From JBFHRB01 sp041591915 (GTDB lineage Bacteria > Actinomycetota > Nitriliruptoria > Nitriliruptorales > Nitriliruptoraceae), in the NCBI GenBank assembly GCA_041591915.1, contig JBFHRB010000099.1, positions 1-11,458 of the forward strand: a stretch of 11,458 nucleotides of DNA. Direction: 5' to 3'. This document shows positions 1 through 7,367 of this stretch, piece after piece. How positions within the stretch are numbered: the first letter of the stretch is position 1; every line of letters starts with the position of its first letter. Below the pieces are notes generated by a model. That model saw nothing but the letters and a program-made list of their open reading frames with translations. It was not told the origin of the DNA and did no database searches. The position numbers and the translations under genes were made by a program.

Positions 1-274
1 AGAGGTACGCGTAGAACTCGGCGAAGAGCTCCATGCGGCGGACCGGGTCGTGCTCCTCGCGGACATCGGCCCCGGCCGAGAAGACCACCTCATCGCCGGT
101 CAGCAAGAGCCCACGCAGCCCGGCGTCGGTATCCGCATCGTGCAGCGCGTCGAGGAGGCCCACGAGCATCGCCGTGTCCATCGCGTTGCGCGCCTCGGGG
201 CGGTGCATCTGGACGATGCGGATGCGACCGTGCTCGCAGGCGTGGTCGCGGACGTCGACGGGGCTCGTGGGCAC
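1..274 (-). CDS. Enoyl-CoA hydratase/isomerase family protein, N-terminal part (runs off window edge)
   Basis: This is the first 91 codons of a crotonase-fold protein; the rest lies beyond the left edge. Visible family features are the opening strand RIRIVQMHRPEARNAMD (about residues 17-33), typical of the crotonase N-terminus, and LLLTGDEVVFSAGADVREE (about 56-74), which holds the SAGAD loop that forms part of the oxyanion hole stabilising the CoA-thioester enolate. The family hydrates, isomerises or cleaves acyl-CoA thioesters in the cytoplasm. The exact reaction cannot be set because the second half of the active site is missing. The GTG start at 274 has an AGGAG Shine-Dalgarno (280-284) five bases upstream. 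An in-frame ATG at 181 lies inside the conserved opening and is too late. The gene follows the ABC permease by 63 bp on the same strand, so read-through from the tetR operon is possible but not shown. Confidence 0.85.
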   Translation of the reverse strand, partial: MPTSPVDVRDHACEHGRIRIVQMHRPEARNAMDTAMLVGLLDALHDADTDAGLRGLLLTGDEVVFSAGADVREEHDPVRRMELFAEFYAYL

Positions 275-337
275 GCGGGCTCCTGGCTCGGCGGGCGCGC
301 GGGAGGGTAGGTCCCCCGGCCTCGCGTCCTCAGGTCG

Positions 338-1147
338 TCACTGGTTGGCGCGCGCCTTGAGCGCCCGGAAGGCCGAGGTCAGCGTCACGAGCCCCAGCCC
401 GATGATCGCCGCCCACGCCCTGCCGAGGGCTGCCCAGTCGAAGTGCGACGTGGTCAGCGCGCGCATGCCCTCGATCACGTAGGTGATCGGGTTGATGCTG
501 GCGACGGTCTCGAGCCAGCCCGGCAGGAACTCGAGGGGGACGAACGTCGGCGCCAGGAACACCAGCGGGAAGAAGAGGATGAACGATGCCTGTGTCGCCT
601 CGGCCGAGCCCGTGCGCAGGGCGATGATGTTGCTGATCCCGGCGTAGGCCAGGCCGAAGAAGAACGCCATCACGATGAGGAAGAGCCCGCCGAGGATGCC
701 GGTCTGGATCTCGGCGCCGATCAGGAGGCCCGTGATGAGCACGATGAGCGCCTGCAGGGCTGCGCGGGTCCCGTCCATCGCGAGCCGTGAGACCAGCAGC
801 GTCGTGCGCGAGATCGGCGCGAGCAGCAGCTTGTCGAAGTAGCCGGTCGTGATGTCGTTGACCAGCGAGATGCCCGATCCCGACCCGGCGCTGGCCACCG
901 TCATGAGCAACGACACGGGGAGGAAGAACGCGACGTAGTCCTGCGTGTCGAACACCGGCAGCCGGGTGATGTCTCCGAGGGCACTCGTGTTGACGACGAG
1001 GAAGAACACGGGGACGAACAAGGGAGGCAGCACCGACGACGGGACCCGGAGCCAGGCACGCAGGTTGCGCAGGTACAGCGGCACGAGCTCATGGGTGATG
1101 AACGAACGCTGGGCGGTCGCCGAGGTCGTGGTCGTGACAGCAGCCAT
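338..1147 (-). CDS. ABC-2 type transporter permease (DrrB-like)
   Basis: This 269-residue integral membrane protein has the layout of ABC-2 exporter permeases. A short cytoplasmic N-terminus (to about residue 38) is followed by about six hydrophobic segments. The loop GYFDKLLLAPISRTTLLVSRL (about 102-122) matches the coupling region seen in DrrB-type permeases, and a late segment has the family-like ASINPITYVIEGMRAL. It should form the membrane channel for the ATPase encoded just upstream, exporting a hydrophobic compound or lipid from the cytoplasmic membrane. The substrate cannot be read from sequence. The ATG lies two bases after the ATPase stop and has a GGAGGGG Shine-Dalgarno inside the end of the ATPase gene, which indicates translational coupling and one transcript. 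Length is normal for the family. Confidence 0.9.
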   Translation of the reverse strand: MAAVTTTTSATAQRSFITHELVPLYLRNLRAWLRVPSSVLPPLFVPVFFLVVNTSALGDITRLPVFDTQDYVAFFLPVSLLMTVASAGSGSGISLVNDITTGYFDKLLLAPISRTTLLVSRLAMDGTRAALQALIVLITGLLIGAEIQTGILGGLFLIVMAFFFGLAYAGISNIIALRTGSAEATQASFILFFPLVFLAPTFVPLEFLPGWLETVASINPITYVIEGMRALTTSHFDWAALGRAWAAIIGLGLVTLTSAFRALKARANQ

Positions 1148-1149
1148 GT

Positions 1150-2148
<999 letters not shown>

Positions 2149-2150
2149 GG

Positions 2151-2795
2151 TCAGGTCCCTTTCGGGGCGAGCCCGGCGAGCAGCGTGGAGACGAAGCGGC
2201 GGGCGAAGGTTCGAGGCGTGTAGGGAACGGCGTCGTCTCCGAGGCCGAACCGGAGCAGCGCGTGGTTGAGGGCGGAGCCGATGAGGGTCATCGCGACCGT
2301 TCGAGGGTCGGCGTCACCGTGGATGCGCCCGAGCTCCTGCTCGCCGGCGACGTACGCCGCGATGGCGTCGATGAGGACGAGAGGTCCCCGGCCGTCACGT
2401 TCGAGCATCTCCCGGTGCTTGCGGCGGCGCTCCTCGTCCCCCAGCGTGACCGCGACGGTGGGCACCACCCGCTCGTAGAACTCGAGGGCGAGGCGCATCG
2501 TCTCGTGCAGGGTCGCCTCGACGGTTCCCTCACCGACCCGGCCGGCGAGCGCGCGGGCATGGAGGACGAACTCCGGCGCGACGGACCGCGTCGCTTCGAG
2601 GAGCAACGTCTCCTTGTCGTCGAAGTGGTTGTAGATCGAACCCTCCGAGCACCCCGCGACACGAGCGATCTCGCGCGTCGTCGCACCCTCGATCCCGCGC
2701 TCGTGGATCACCTCGAGCGCGGCATGGACGATGTCGTCGCGGGTGGGCAGGACCGGACCTCGTCGGACGTGGAGGGGGCGTGAGTGAGCACTCAC
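2151..2795 (-). CDS. TetR/AcrR family transcriptional regulator, probable autorepressor of the ABC operon
   Basis: This 214-residue protein has a TetR DNA-binding head: TRDDIVHAALEVIHERGIEG (about 18-37), then the helix-turn-helix TTREIARVAGCSEGSIYNHF (39-58) and DDKETLLLEA. The divergent C-terminal half should bind an unknown ligand and dimerise. It is the first gene of the operon with the DrrA/DrrB-like transporter, so ligand-induced release of repression is the likely mode. The only start that keeps the whole helix-turn-helix is GTG at 2795, with an in-frame TGA directly before it. No Shine-Dalgarno precedes this GTG (the bases there are pyrimidine-rich), and the predicted transcript begins only about 10 bases upstream, so initiation is probably leaderless-like. 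The first five codons are made of operator sequence. A later start would have to be a CTG at residue 16. Confidence 0.92.
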   Translation of the reverse strand: MSAHSRPLHVRRGPVLPTRDDIVHAALEVIHERGIEGATTREIARVAGCSEGSIYNHFDDKETLLLEATRSVAPEFVLHARALAGRVGEGTVEATLHETMRLALEFYERVVPTVAVTLGDEERRRKHREMLERDGRGPLVLIDAIAAYVAGEQELGRIHGDADPRTVAMTLIGSALNHALLRFGLGDDAVPYTPRTFARRFVSTLLAGLAPKGT

Positions 2796-2798
2796 TCA
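2781..2798. promoter_or_regulatory. Probable TetR operator, downstream copy (overlaps tetR start codon)
   Basis: TGAGTGAGCACTCACTCA has perfect 8-bp inverted arms around a CA centre. It differs at one base from the second copy at 2816-2833. It covers the tetR GTG (2793-2795) and lies just downstream of the predicted transcription start, where a bound repressor would block initiation or early elongation. TetR proteins commonly bind 15-20-bp palindromes next to their own gene. Binding by this TetR is inferred from position and symmetry. Confidence 0.8.
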
Positions 2799-2811
2799 GG
2801 GGAGGCGTGCG

Positions 2812-2840
2812 ATTCTGAGTGAGCGCTCACTCAAAGTCAA
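2812..2840 (-). promoter_or_regulatory. Predicted sigma-70-type promoter of the tetR-ABC operon
   Basis: On the minus strand TTGACT (2840-2835, five of six matches to the -35 consensus) is followed, after exactly 17 bases, by CAGAAT (2817-2812, four of six matches to the -10 consensus). The start of transcription should fall near 2803-2806, which leaves a leader of about 10 bases before the tetR GTG. The spacer is almost entirely the operator palindrome, which supports both calls. Confidence 0.65.
2816..2833. promoter_or_regulatory. Probable TetR operator, upstream copy (inside promoter spacer)
   Basis: TGAGTGAGCGCTCACTCA is a perfect 18-bp palindrome. It sits between the -35 (2835-2840) and -10 (2812-2817) boxes, touching both, so a bound dimer would exclude RNA polymerase. 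Its centre is 35 bp from that of the copy at 2781-2798. Recognition by the adjacent TetR is inferred. Confidence 0.85.
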
Positions 2841-3095
2841 GGCGCGCGTCCGCGCCGGACGTTGACCGCGCACGAGCCACGACCTCGACAGGCACCGTGG
2901 GTGAGAGGGCCTAGCGCCAGATCCCGACGTGGCACCAGCCAGCGTGCGGCCGCCGCGGTCGCTCGCGGAAGCCCCAGCGCCCAGACAGTCCGCCCCGCAC
3001 GTGGCCGCCCCCCGGCGTCGACCAGCACATGCGGCGCGGGTCCCGAGGAGGCGGGGCCTCCTCGGGCTCGTTGCGCCGGCAGTCGAGCCCGTGCG
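2841..3095. other. Intergenic region between tetR promoter and phoH
   Basis: There is no convincing gene here. Open frames on both strands lack a Shine-Dalgarno and have no recognisable motif. The only clear structure is the hairpin at 3042-3066 just after the phoH stop. The region separates two minus-strand transcription units, ending one (phoH) and supplying the promoter of the next (tetR). Confidence 0.6.
3042..3066 (-). terminator. Strong hairpin, probable phoH transcription terminator
   Basis: CCCGAGGAGGC and GCCTCCTCGGG form a perfect 11-bp stem with a 3-base loop, beginning about 30 bases after the phoH stop codon on the minus strand. No T-run follows, which is common for terminators in high-GC actinobacteria. 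It may instead stabilise the 3' end of the mRNA. Confidence 0.6.
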
Positions 3096-4619
3096 TCACA
3101 GCGCGGTGGCCGCGATCTCGGCCAGCGGGCTGCGCTGGCCCTTCTCGAGCTCGATGTGGCCGAACAGCGGGTTGCCCTTCATCCGCTCGATCAGCGCGGC
3201 CATCCCGCCGTACGGCGAGATGTAGGGGTTGTCGATCTGGCCGAGGTCGCCACAGAAGACGATCTTCGAGCCCTCCCCGATCCGGGTCAGGATGACCTTC
3301 AGCGTCGAGAGCTCGAGGTTCTGGGCCTCGTCGATGATCACGTACTCGTCCGTGATCGACCGTCCGCGCAGGTAGGTGATGGCGGCCATCTCGAGCTGGC
3401 CGCGGTCGAGCAGGCCCTGCACGGCCTGGGTCGCCGAGCGGTGGCCGTTCCAGTGCCCGCCGCTGTCGCGCCGGAACAGGGCGTAGAGGTTGTCGTACAC
3501 CGCGCTCATCCATGGCGCGAGCTTCTCGTCGAGGTCGCCCGGGAGGTACCCGACCTCCTGGCGGCCCACCGCGACCAGCGGCCGGTACACCGAGACCCGG
3601 CGGTACCGGTTCAGCTCCAGGAGCTGCTCGAGGCCGCCAGCGAGGGCCATGAAGGTCTTGCCCGTGCCGGCCATGCCCATCATCGAGACACACGGGACCT
3701 CGGGGTCCATCAGCAGGTCGAGCGCCAGCGTCTGTCGCGCGTCGCGGGGGTGGATGCCGAAGGTCGAGCGGTGGCTCACCTTGCGGATCCGCAGCGGCTC
3801 CGACTCGACGACACGGCCGAGGCCACCCGCTGATGGGCCGGCGTGCAGCACGGCCGACTCGTTGACGAGGAGCGGCTCCTCGTCCTCGAGCGTCACCTGG
3901 CCCTCCCGGTGGAACGTGTCGAGGTCCTCGACCGCGACCTGCAGGTCCGTGACGCCGTCGTAGGGCGCGTGGACCCGCTCGGTGTCGCCGCGGTAGTCCT
4001 GCACGGCGACGCCGAGGCTCGCGCCCTTCAGCCGCAGCGCGACGTCCTTGGTGACGAGGACACCGTGCAGCCCGAGCGCCGTGGCCAGGATCCGGTGGTC
4101 GGGCTTCTGCGCGTCGAGGTAGGGCGGCAGCTCCACGTCGACGAAGTTCGTCTCGACCCACACGCGGCCGCCGGTCGGGAGGTCCGCGGCGTCCGTGAGC
4201 GTCCCGCCGTTGGTCGCCCGGAGCTCCTCGAGGACCCGGACGGCGTGGCGGGCGTTCGCGCCGACCTCGTCCATCCGCGTCTTCTGCTTGTCGAGCTCCT
4301 CGACCACGACCAGCGGGATCACGACATCGTGCTCGGCGAAGCGGTACAGGCAGTTCGGGTCCGCCAGCAGGACACAGGTGTCGAGCACGTACGTCGCGGT
4401 CAGCACCGGCAGGTCGTCCGGTGACACCTCGGTCACGACATCGGGCTCCAGAACGGCGGAAGCCGCCCCGAGGGCGGCTTCGTTCTTCGTGGTTGCCAGC
4501 GACTCCAGCTGATCCGAGGTCGGGTCGGCGGTCGTGGTGGCTGCGGTGGGCGGATGGACGTCACGGATGTCTGGCACGAGGCTCGGTCTCCCTGGTGGTC
4601 CGTTCTCAGTCGCGGGCAT
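3096..4619 (-). CDS. PIN domain-PhoH family protein (YlaK/PhoH2 type): predicted ATP-dependent RNA-processing enzyme
   Basis: This predicted 507-residue cytoplasmic protein fuses an N-terminal PIN nuclease to a PhoH ATPase. The PIN part (about 77-210) shows the expected acidic residues: D80 in YVLDTCVLL, E107/E108 in VVVEELDKQ, D174 in KPDHRIL and D192 in TKDVALRLKG. The PhoH part (about 285-507) has Walker A GMAGTGKT (315-322), Walker B YVIIDEAQN (426-434) and the ending FCGDLGQIDNPY. PhoH2-type proteins are reported as RNA helicase/ribonucleases. The first 75 or so residues are a low-complexity extension, making this protein longer than typical homologues of roughly 430-440 residues. ATG 4619 is chosen because earlier starts overlap uppS. 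It has only a weak G-rich Shine-Dalgarno, and GTG 4577 with GGGAG upstream is a real alternative. It lies 62 bp after uppS, probably in the same operon. Confidence 0.9.
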   Translation of the reverse strand: MPATENGPPGRPSLVPDIRDVHPPTAATTTADPTSDQLESLATTKNEAALGAASAVLEPDVVTEVSPDDLPVLTATYVLDTCVLLADPNCLYRFAEHDVVIPLVVVEELDKQKTRMDEVGANARHAVRVLEELRATNGGTLTDAADLPTGGRVWVETNFVDVELPPYLDAQKPDHRILATALGLHGVLVTKDVALRLKGASLGVAVQDYRGDTERVHAPYDGVTDLQVAVEDLDTFHREGQVTLEDEEPLLVNESAVLHAGPSAGGLGRVVESEPLRIRKVSHRSTFGIHPRDARQTLALDLLMDPEVPCVSMMGMAGTGKTFMALAGGLEQLLELNRYRRVSVYRPLVAVGRQEVGYLPGDLDEKLAPWMSAVYDNLYALFRRDSGGHWNGHRSATQAVQGLLDRGQLEMAAITYLRGRSITDEYVIIDEAQNLELSTLKVILTRIGEGSKIVFCGDLGQIDNPYISPYGGMAALIERMKGNPLFGHIELEKGQRSPLAEIAATAL

Positions 4620-4681
4620 GGCCCGACGAACGTACCCCCGCCCCTCACTGTGACCGAGGAGGCTCGACGCCGCGCGGGTCG

Positions 4682-5461
4682 CTAGCGACCGAAGCGTCGA
4701 GAGCGCTTCTGGTAGTCGCGAAGCGCACGCAGGAAGTCGATGCGCCGGAACTCCGGCCAGTACGGGTCGCAGAAGTAGAACTCGCTGTGGGCCGACTGCC
4801 ACAGCAGGAAGCCGCTGAGCCGGAGCTCGCCGGACGTGCGGATGATGAGGTCTGGCTCGGGGAACCCGGTCGTGTACAGGTGGTCGCCGATGTGCTCGGG
4901 CTGGAGCCGCGCGGCGACGTCGGCGAGCGACTCACCGGCCTCCGCCCGCTCGAGCAGCAGGGATCGCAGCGCGTCCGTGATCTCCTGCCGCCCCCCGTAG
5001 CCGACGGCCACCTGGAGGAAGAACGTGTCGTGGTCGGCGGTCGCCTCCTCGGCGGCCTTCAGCGCCTCGCGGGTCGCGTCCGGGAGGAGGTCGAGCGCGC
5101 CGACGGCCGTCACCTTGAGGCCTCGCTCCACCGTCTTGGGGTGCTCGGCGATCCGCGTGACGGTGTCCTCGATGATCGCCAGCAGCTCGGCGACCTCGTC
5201 GTCGTCACGGGCGAGGTTGTCGGTCGAGAGCAGCCACAGGGTGACGTAGGGGATGTCGAGCTCCCAGCACCAGTCGAGCAGCTCGTCGATCTTCTCGGCG
5301 CCGGCCCGATGGCCCTCGGCGGCGCGCGACATCCCGCGCTCCTCGGCGAACCGGCGGTTGCCGTCGAGGATGACGCCGACGTGGCGAGGCAGCGGCGCGG
5401 CCGAGATCTCGTCGGCCAGACGACGCTCGTAGACGCGGTACGCGACATCCAGGACACCCAT
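4682..5461 (-). CDS. uppS: Short-chain Z-isoprenyl diphosphate synthase (cis-prenyltransferase)
   Basis: This 259-residue cis-prenyltransferase condenses isopentenyl diphosphate with an allylic diphosphate, feeding polyprenyl carriers for cell-envelope synthesis. The catalytic Asp is D33 in LDGNRRFAEERG. The pyrophosphate-binding set R208, R214 and S216 in RTSGELRLSG and the metal-binding E227 in SAHSEFYF keep the spacing of E. coli UppS R194, R200, S202 and E213. From memory, the DGNRR opening, the LLSTDNL segment and the end LSGFLLWQSAHSE...FLRALRDY closely resemble the mycobacterial Z-farnesyl diphosphate synthase Rv1086, so a short-chain product is more likely than a full C50-C55 chain. 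The symbol is the family symbol. ATG 5461 has no good Shine-Dalgarno but is the only start that fits. It follows the MFS gene by 32 bp and precedes phoH. Confidence 0.93.
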   Translation of the reverse strand: MGVLDVAYRVYERRLADEISAAPLPRHVGVILDGNRRFAEERGMSRAAEGHRAGAEKIDELLDWCWELDIPYVTLWLLSTDNLARDDDEVAELLAIIEDTVTRIAEHPKTVERGLKVTAVGALDLLPDATREALKAAEEATADHDTFFLQVAVGYGGRQEITDALRSLLLERAEAGESLADVAARLQPEHIGDHLYTTGFPEPDLIIRTSGELRLSGFLLWQSAHSEFYFCDPYWPEFRRIDFLRALRDYQKRSRRFGR

Positions 5462-5493
5462 CGCGTCCGACTCTACCGCTCGCCTGTCGGCGG

Positions 5494-6765
5494 TCAGGCG
5501 GGCCCGCTGGCCGGGGCGGCACCCGCGTGGTGCAGCGTCTCCCGCAGCGTCAGCGACGCGATGAAGGCGATGACGAGCAGCGCACCGGCGACCGCGAAGG
5601 ACGGCCCGAACCCGTACGCGTCCGTCAGCATCCCGGATGCCTGGACGCCGACGACCGCACCCACGTCCCGAGCCACCCCGAGGACGCCGACGGTCCGGCC
5701 CGCCGCGTCCGGTGGCGCGATGTCGCCGACCACGGCGGACGGAACGGACGAGCCGACACCCGTCGCGATGCCCTGCAGGAGCATCCAGGCAACGAGGCCG
5801 TCGAAGCCCGTCACGGTCGTGAGGCCGAAGACCGCGACGGCGTACAGGGCCATGCCGACACGGGCGTTCAGCCGTCGACCGCGCGAGTCCATCAGGCGCG
5901 CCGCGGGCCACAGCACGATGCCGTGCGCGACGGCCGCGACCGTGAGCGCGAGGCCGATGCGGCTCCCGGACAGGCCGAGGACCTCCTCGCTGAAGACCGG
6001 GATCGAGAAGAATCGCAGGCCCTGGGTCGCCCAGTTCAGCGCGAGCGCCATGGTCAGCGCTGCCCAGAGTGCGGGGTCGCGCAGGACCTCGCGCAATGCG
6101 GCGGCGCTCACGTGGCCGGTGGGCCTGCCACCGGGCGGACGTTCGGCGTCCTTGAGGAACCGCCAGGCGATGCCGGCCGAGACCAGCAGCGCGACCGCGT
6201 AGATGACGAACGGGGCCCGCACGCCGAGGACGTCGATCACGACGCCGCCGACGGCCGGCCCCGAGGCCCCGCCGAGCAGGAACGCGCCCTGCAGCATCCC
6301 GTTCGCGCGGCCGCGCTGCGCTCTCGGGATGGTCAGGACGATGTGCTGGCCGAGGCCGACCGTGAACATGGCCGACCCGACGCCGCCCATCCCCCGAAGG
6401 CCGATGAGGGCGCCGAGCGACCCCGCGTCCGCGGTCAGCGCGGACGAGATCGCGACGACGACCAGGCCGGCGACGACGACGACGCGTGCGCCCACGCGGT
6501 CGACCGCCGCGCCGGCGGGGGTGGACGAGAGAAGCCGGATGCCGGCGAAGACGGCGACGACGGCCGAGGTGGCCGAGTAGCTCGCGCCCAGCTCGCGGGC
6601 GAAGATCGGCAGCGCGGGCACGACGAGGCCGAAGCCGAGCGCGACCCAGAAGGCCGTCGCCAGGACGCCGAACCACCCGGGCGTGCGGAGGGCCTCGGCG
6701 CGGACGTGAGCTGGCGCGGCCCGGCTTGTGGCGTCGTCGGGGACGTCCTCGGGCGAGCGGCGCAT
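5494..6765 (-). CDS. MFS transporter, first gene of the uppS-phoH cluster
   Basis: This predicted 423-residue inner-membrane protein has about 12 hydrophobic segments in two halves, with a central polar linker (about 200-225, DAERPPGGRPTGHVS). The loop between segments 2 and 3 carries the MFS motif-A-like STPAGAAVDRVGAR (81-94), and the N-terminal segment has LGFGLVVPALPIFARELG, typical of drug:proton antiporter-like MFS exporters. The substrate is unknown. Two starts are possible: ATG 6765, used here, and GTG 6789, eight codons earlier and three bases from the dyad at 6792-6814. Neither has a properly spaced Shine-Dalgarno; a GGGAGG lies 16 bases before the ATG, which is too far. The stop is 32 bp before uppS on the same strand, suggesting co-transcription. 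Multidrug export is the default reading, not shown. Confidence 0.87.
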   Translation of the reverse strand: MRRSPEDVPDDATSRAAPAHVRAEALRTPGWFGVLATAFWVALGFGLVVPALPIFARELGASYSATSAVVAVFAGIRLLSSTPAGAAVDRVGARVVVVAGLVVVAISSALTADAGSLGALIGLRGMGGVGSAMFTVGLGQHIVLTIPRAQRGRANGMLQGAFLLGGASGPAVGGVVIDVLGVRAPFVIYAVALLVSAGIAWRFLKDAERPPGGRPTGHVSAAALREVLRDPALWAALTMALALNWATQGLRFFSIPVFSEEVLGLSGSRIGLALTVAAVAHGIVLWPAARLMDSRGRRLNARVGMALYAVAVFGLTTVTGFDGLVAWMLLQGIATGVGSSVPSAVVGDIAPPDAAGRTVGVLGVARDVGAVVGVQASGMLTDAYGFGPSFAVAGALLVIAFIASLTLRETLHHAGAAPASGPA

Positions 6766-6791
6766 GAGTGGCCCACGGTAGCCTCCCACTC

Positions 6792-6814
6792 ACGTCCGGG
6801 TTCAGCCCGGACGT
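6792..6814. promoter_or_regulatory. 9-bp dyad in the MFS/greA divergent control region
   Basis: ACGTCCGGG and CCCGGACGT are perfect inverted repeats around TTCAG. The element lies between the divergent MFS and greA genes, 72 bp before greA and immediately before the alternative GTG start of the MFS gene. It could be a protein-binding operator or an RNA hairpin in the MFS leader. No gene ends here, so a terminator is unlikely. Confidence 0.45.
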
Positions 6815-6886
6815 CATCTTTCGACCCGCCCACCGCATCGGCGCCACCACTCGTGCGCCTGCAGCGATCGACCGGAGGAGAGCGAC

Positions 6887-7348
6887 GTGGCGGAGACCTG
6901 GCTGAGCCAAGAGGCCTACGACCGGCTGAGCGCCGAACTCGACCACCTCAAGACCGAGGGCCGTCGGGAGGCCACCGCCGCGATCGAGGTCGCACGTGCC
7001 CATGGCGACCTGCGCGAGAACGCGGAGTACCACAGCGCCAAGGAGGAGCAGGGCAAGATGGAGGCCCGCATCCGCCAGCTCGAGGTGCTCCTACGGGACG
7101 CGAAGATCGGTGAGGCACCCAGGGGCGACGAGGTCGCGCCCGGTGTCATCGTGACGCTCGACATCGACGGGGACCTCGAGACCTACCTCGTCGGCAGCCG
7201 CGAGGACAGCCATCCCGACCACGAGGTGCTGTCGGTCGAGTCACCCCTCGGCCGAGCCGTCCTCGGGGCGAAGCCCGGCGACACCGTCCAGGCCGAAGCC
7301 CCCGCAGGGTCCTACGACGTCACGGTGAAGGACATCAGCGCGTCCTGA
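6887..7348 (+). CDS. greA: Transcription elongation factor GreA
   Basis: This 153-residue factor enters the RNA polymerase secondary channel and stimulates cleavage of backtracked RNA. The N-terminal coiled coil (about 5-75) carries the family tip sequence GDLRENAEYHSAKEEQ (about 43-58), whose acidic residues D44 and E47 correspond to the catalytic tip D41 and E44 of E. coli GreA. The C-terminal FKBP-like domain (about 80-153) ends with SPLGRAVLGAKPGDTV, a GreA hallmark. Length is normal. The GTG start at 6887 has a strong GGAGGAG Shine-Dalgarno (6874-6880) six bases upstream, so the start is secure. It is transcribed alone, divergently from the MFS gene and converging on the coiled-coil gene with 19 bp between stops. 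Confidence 0.96.
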   Translation: MAETWLSQEAYDRLSAELDHLKTEGRREATAAIEVARAHGDLRENAEYHSAKEEQGKMEARIRQLEVLLRDAKIGEAPRGDEVAPGVIVTLDIDGDLETYLVGSREDSHPDHEVLSVESPLGRAVLGAKPGDTVQAEAPAGSYDVTVKDISAS

Positions 7349-7359
7349 GGTCGCGCTGA
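7335..7359. terminator. Hairpin at the greA/coiled-coil gene convergence, possible two-way terminator
   Basis: TCAGCGCG and CGCGCTGA form a perfect 8-bp inverted repeat with a 9-base loop that contains the greA TGA (7346-7348). It lies at the meeting point of two convergent genes. There is no T-run on either strand, so this is only a modest terminator prediction. Confidence 0.4.
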
Positions 7360-7367
7360 CCCTCCAC

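Noticed and set aside
33..310. Plus-strand open frames at the left edge
   Set aside because: The minus strand here encodes a clear crotonase N-terminus with a Shine-Dalgarno, while the plus-strand products have no family features.
2911..3030. A 39-codon minus-strand frame (two Cys, several Trp) in the phoH-tetR gap
   Set aside because: It has no Shine-Dalgarno, starts just after the phoH hairpin, is the open tail of a longer shadow frame of phoH, and shows no recognisable motif. A gene is possible but unsupported.
2862..3833. A 323-codon plus-strand frame antisense to phoH
   Set aside because: The opposite strand carries intact PIN and PhoH motifs. The plus-strand product is Arg/Ala/Val-rich with no motif.
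4620..4802. 61-codon upstream extension of the phoH frame
   Set aside because: It overlaps the conserved end of uppS and has no family resemblance, so a start at 4619 or later is preferred.
5462..7033. N-terminal extension of the uppS frame antisense to greA and out of frame with the MFS gene
   Set aside because: The extension is Arg/Gly/Pro-rich junk overlapping real genes. UppS homologues begin near ATG 5461.
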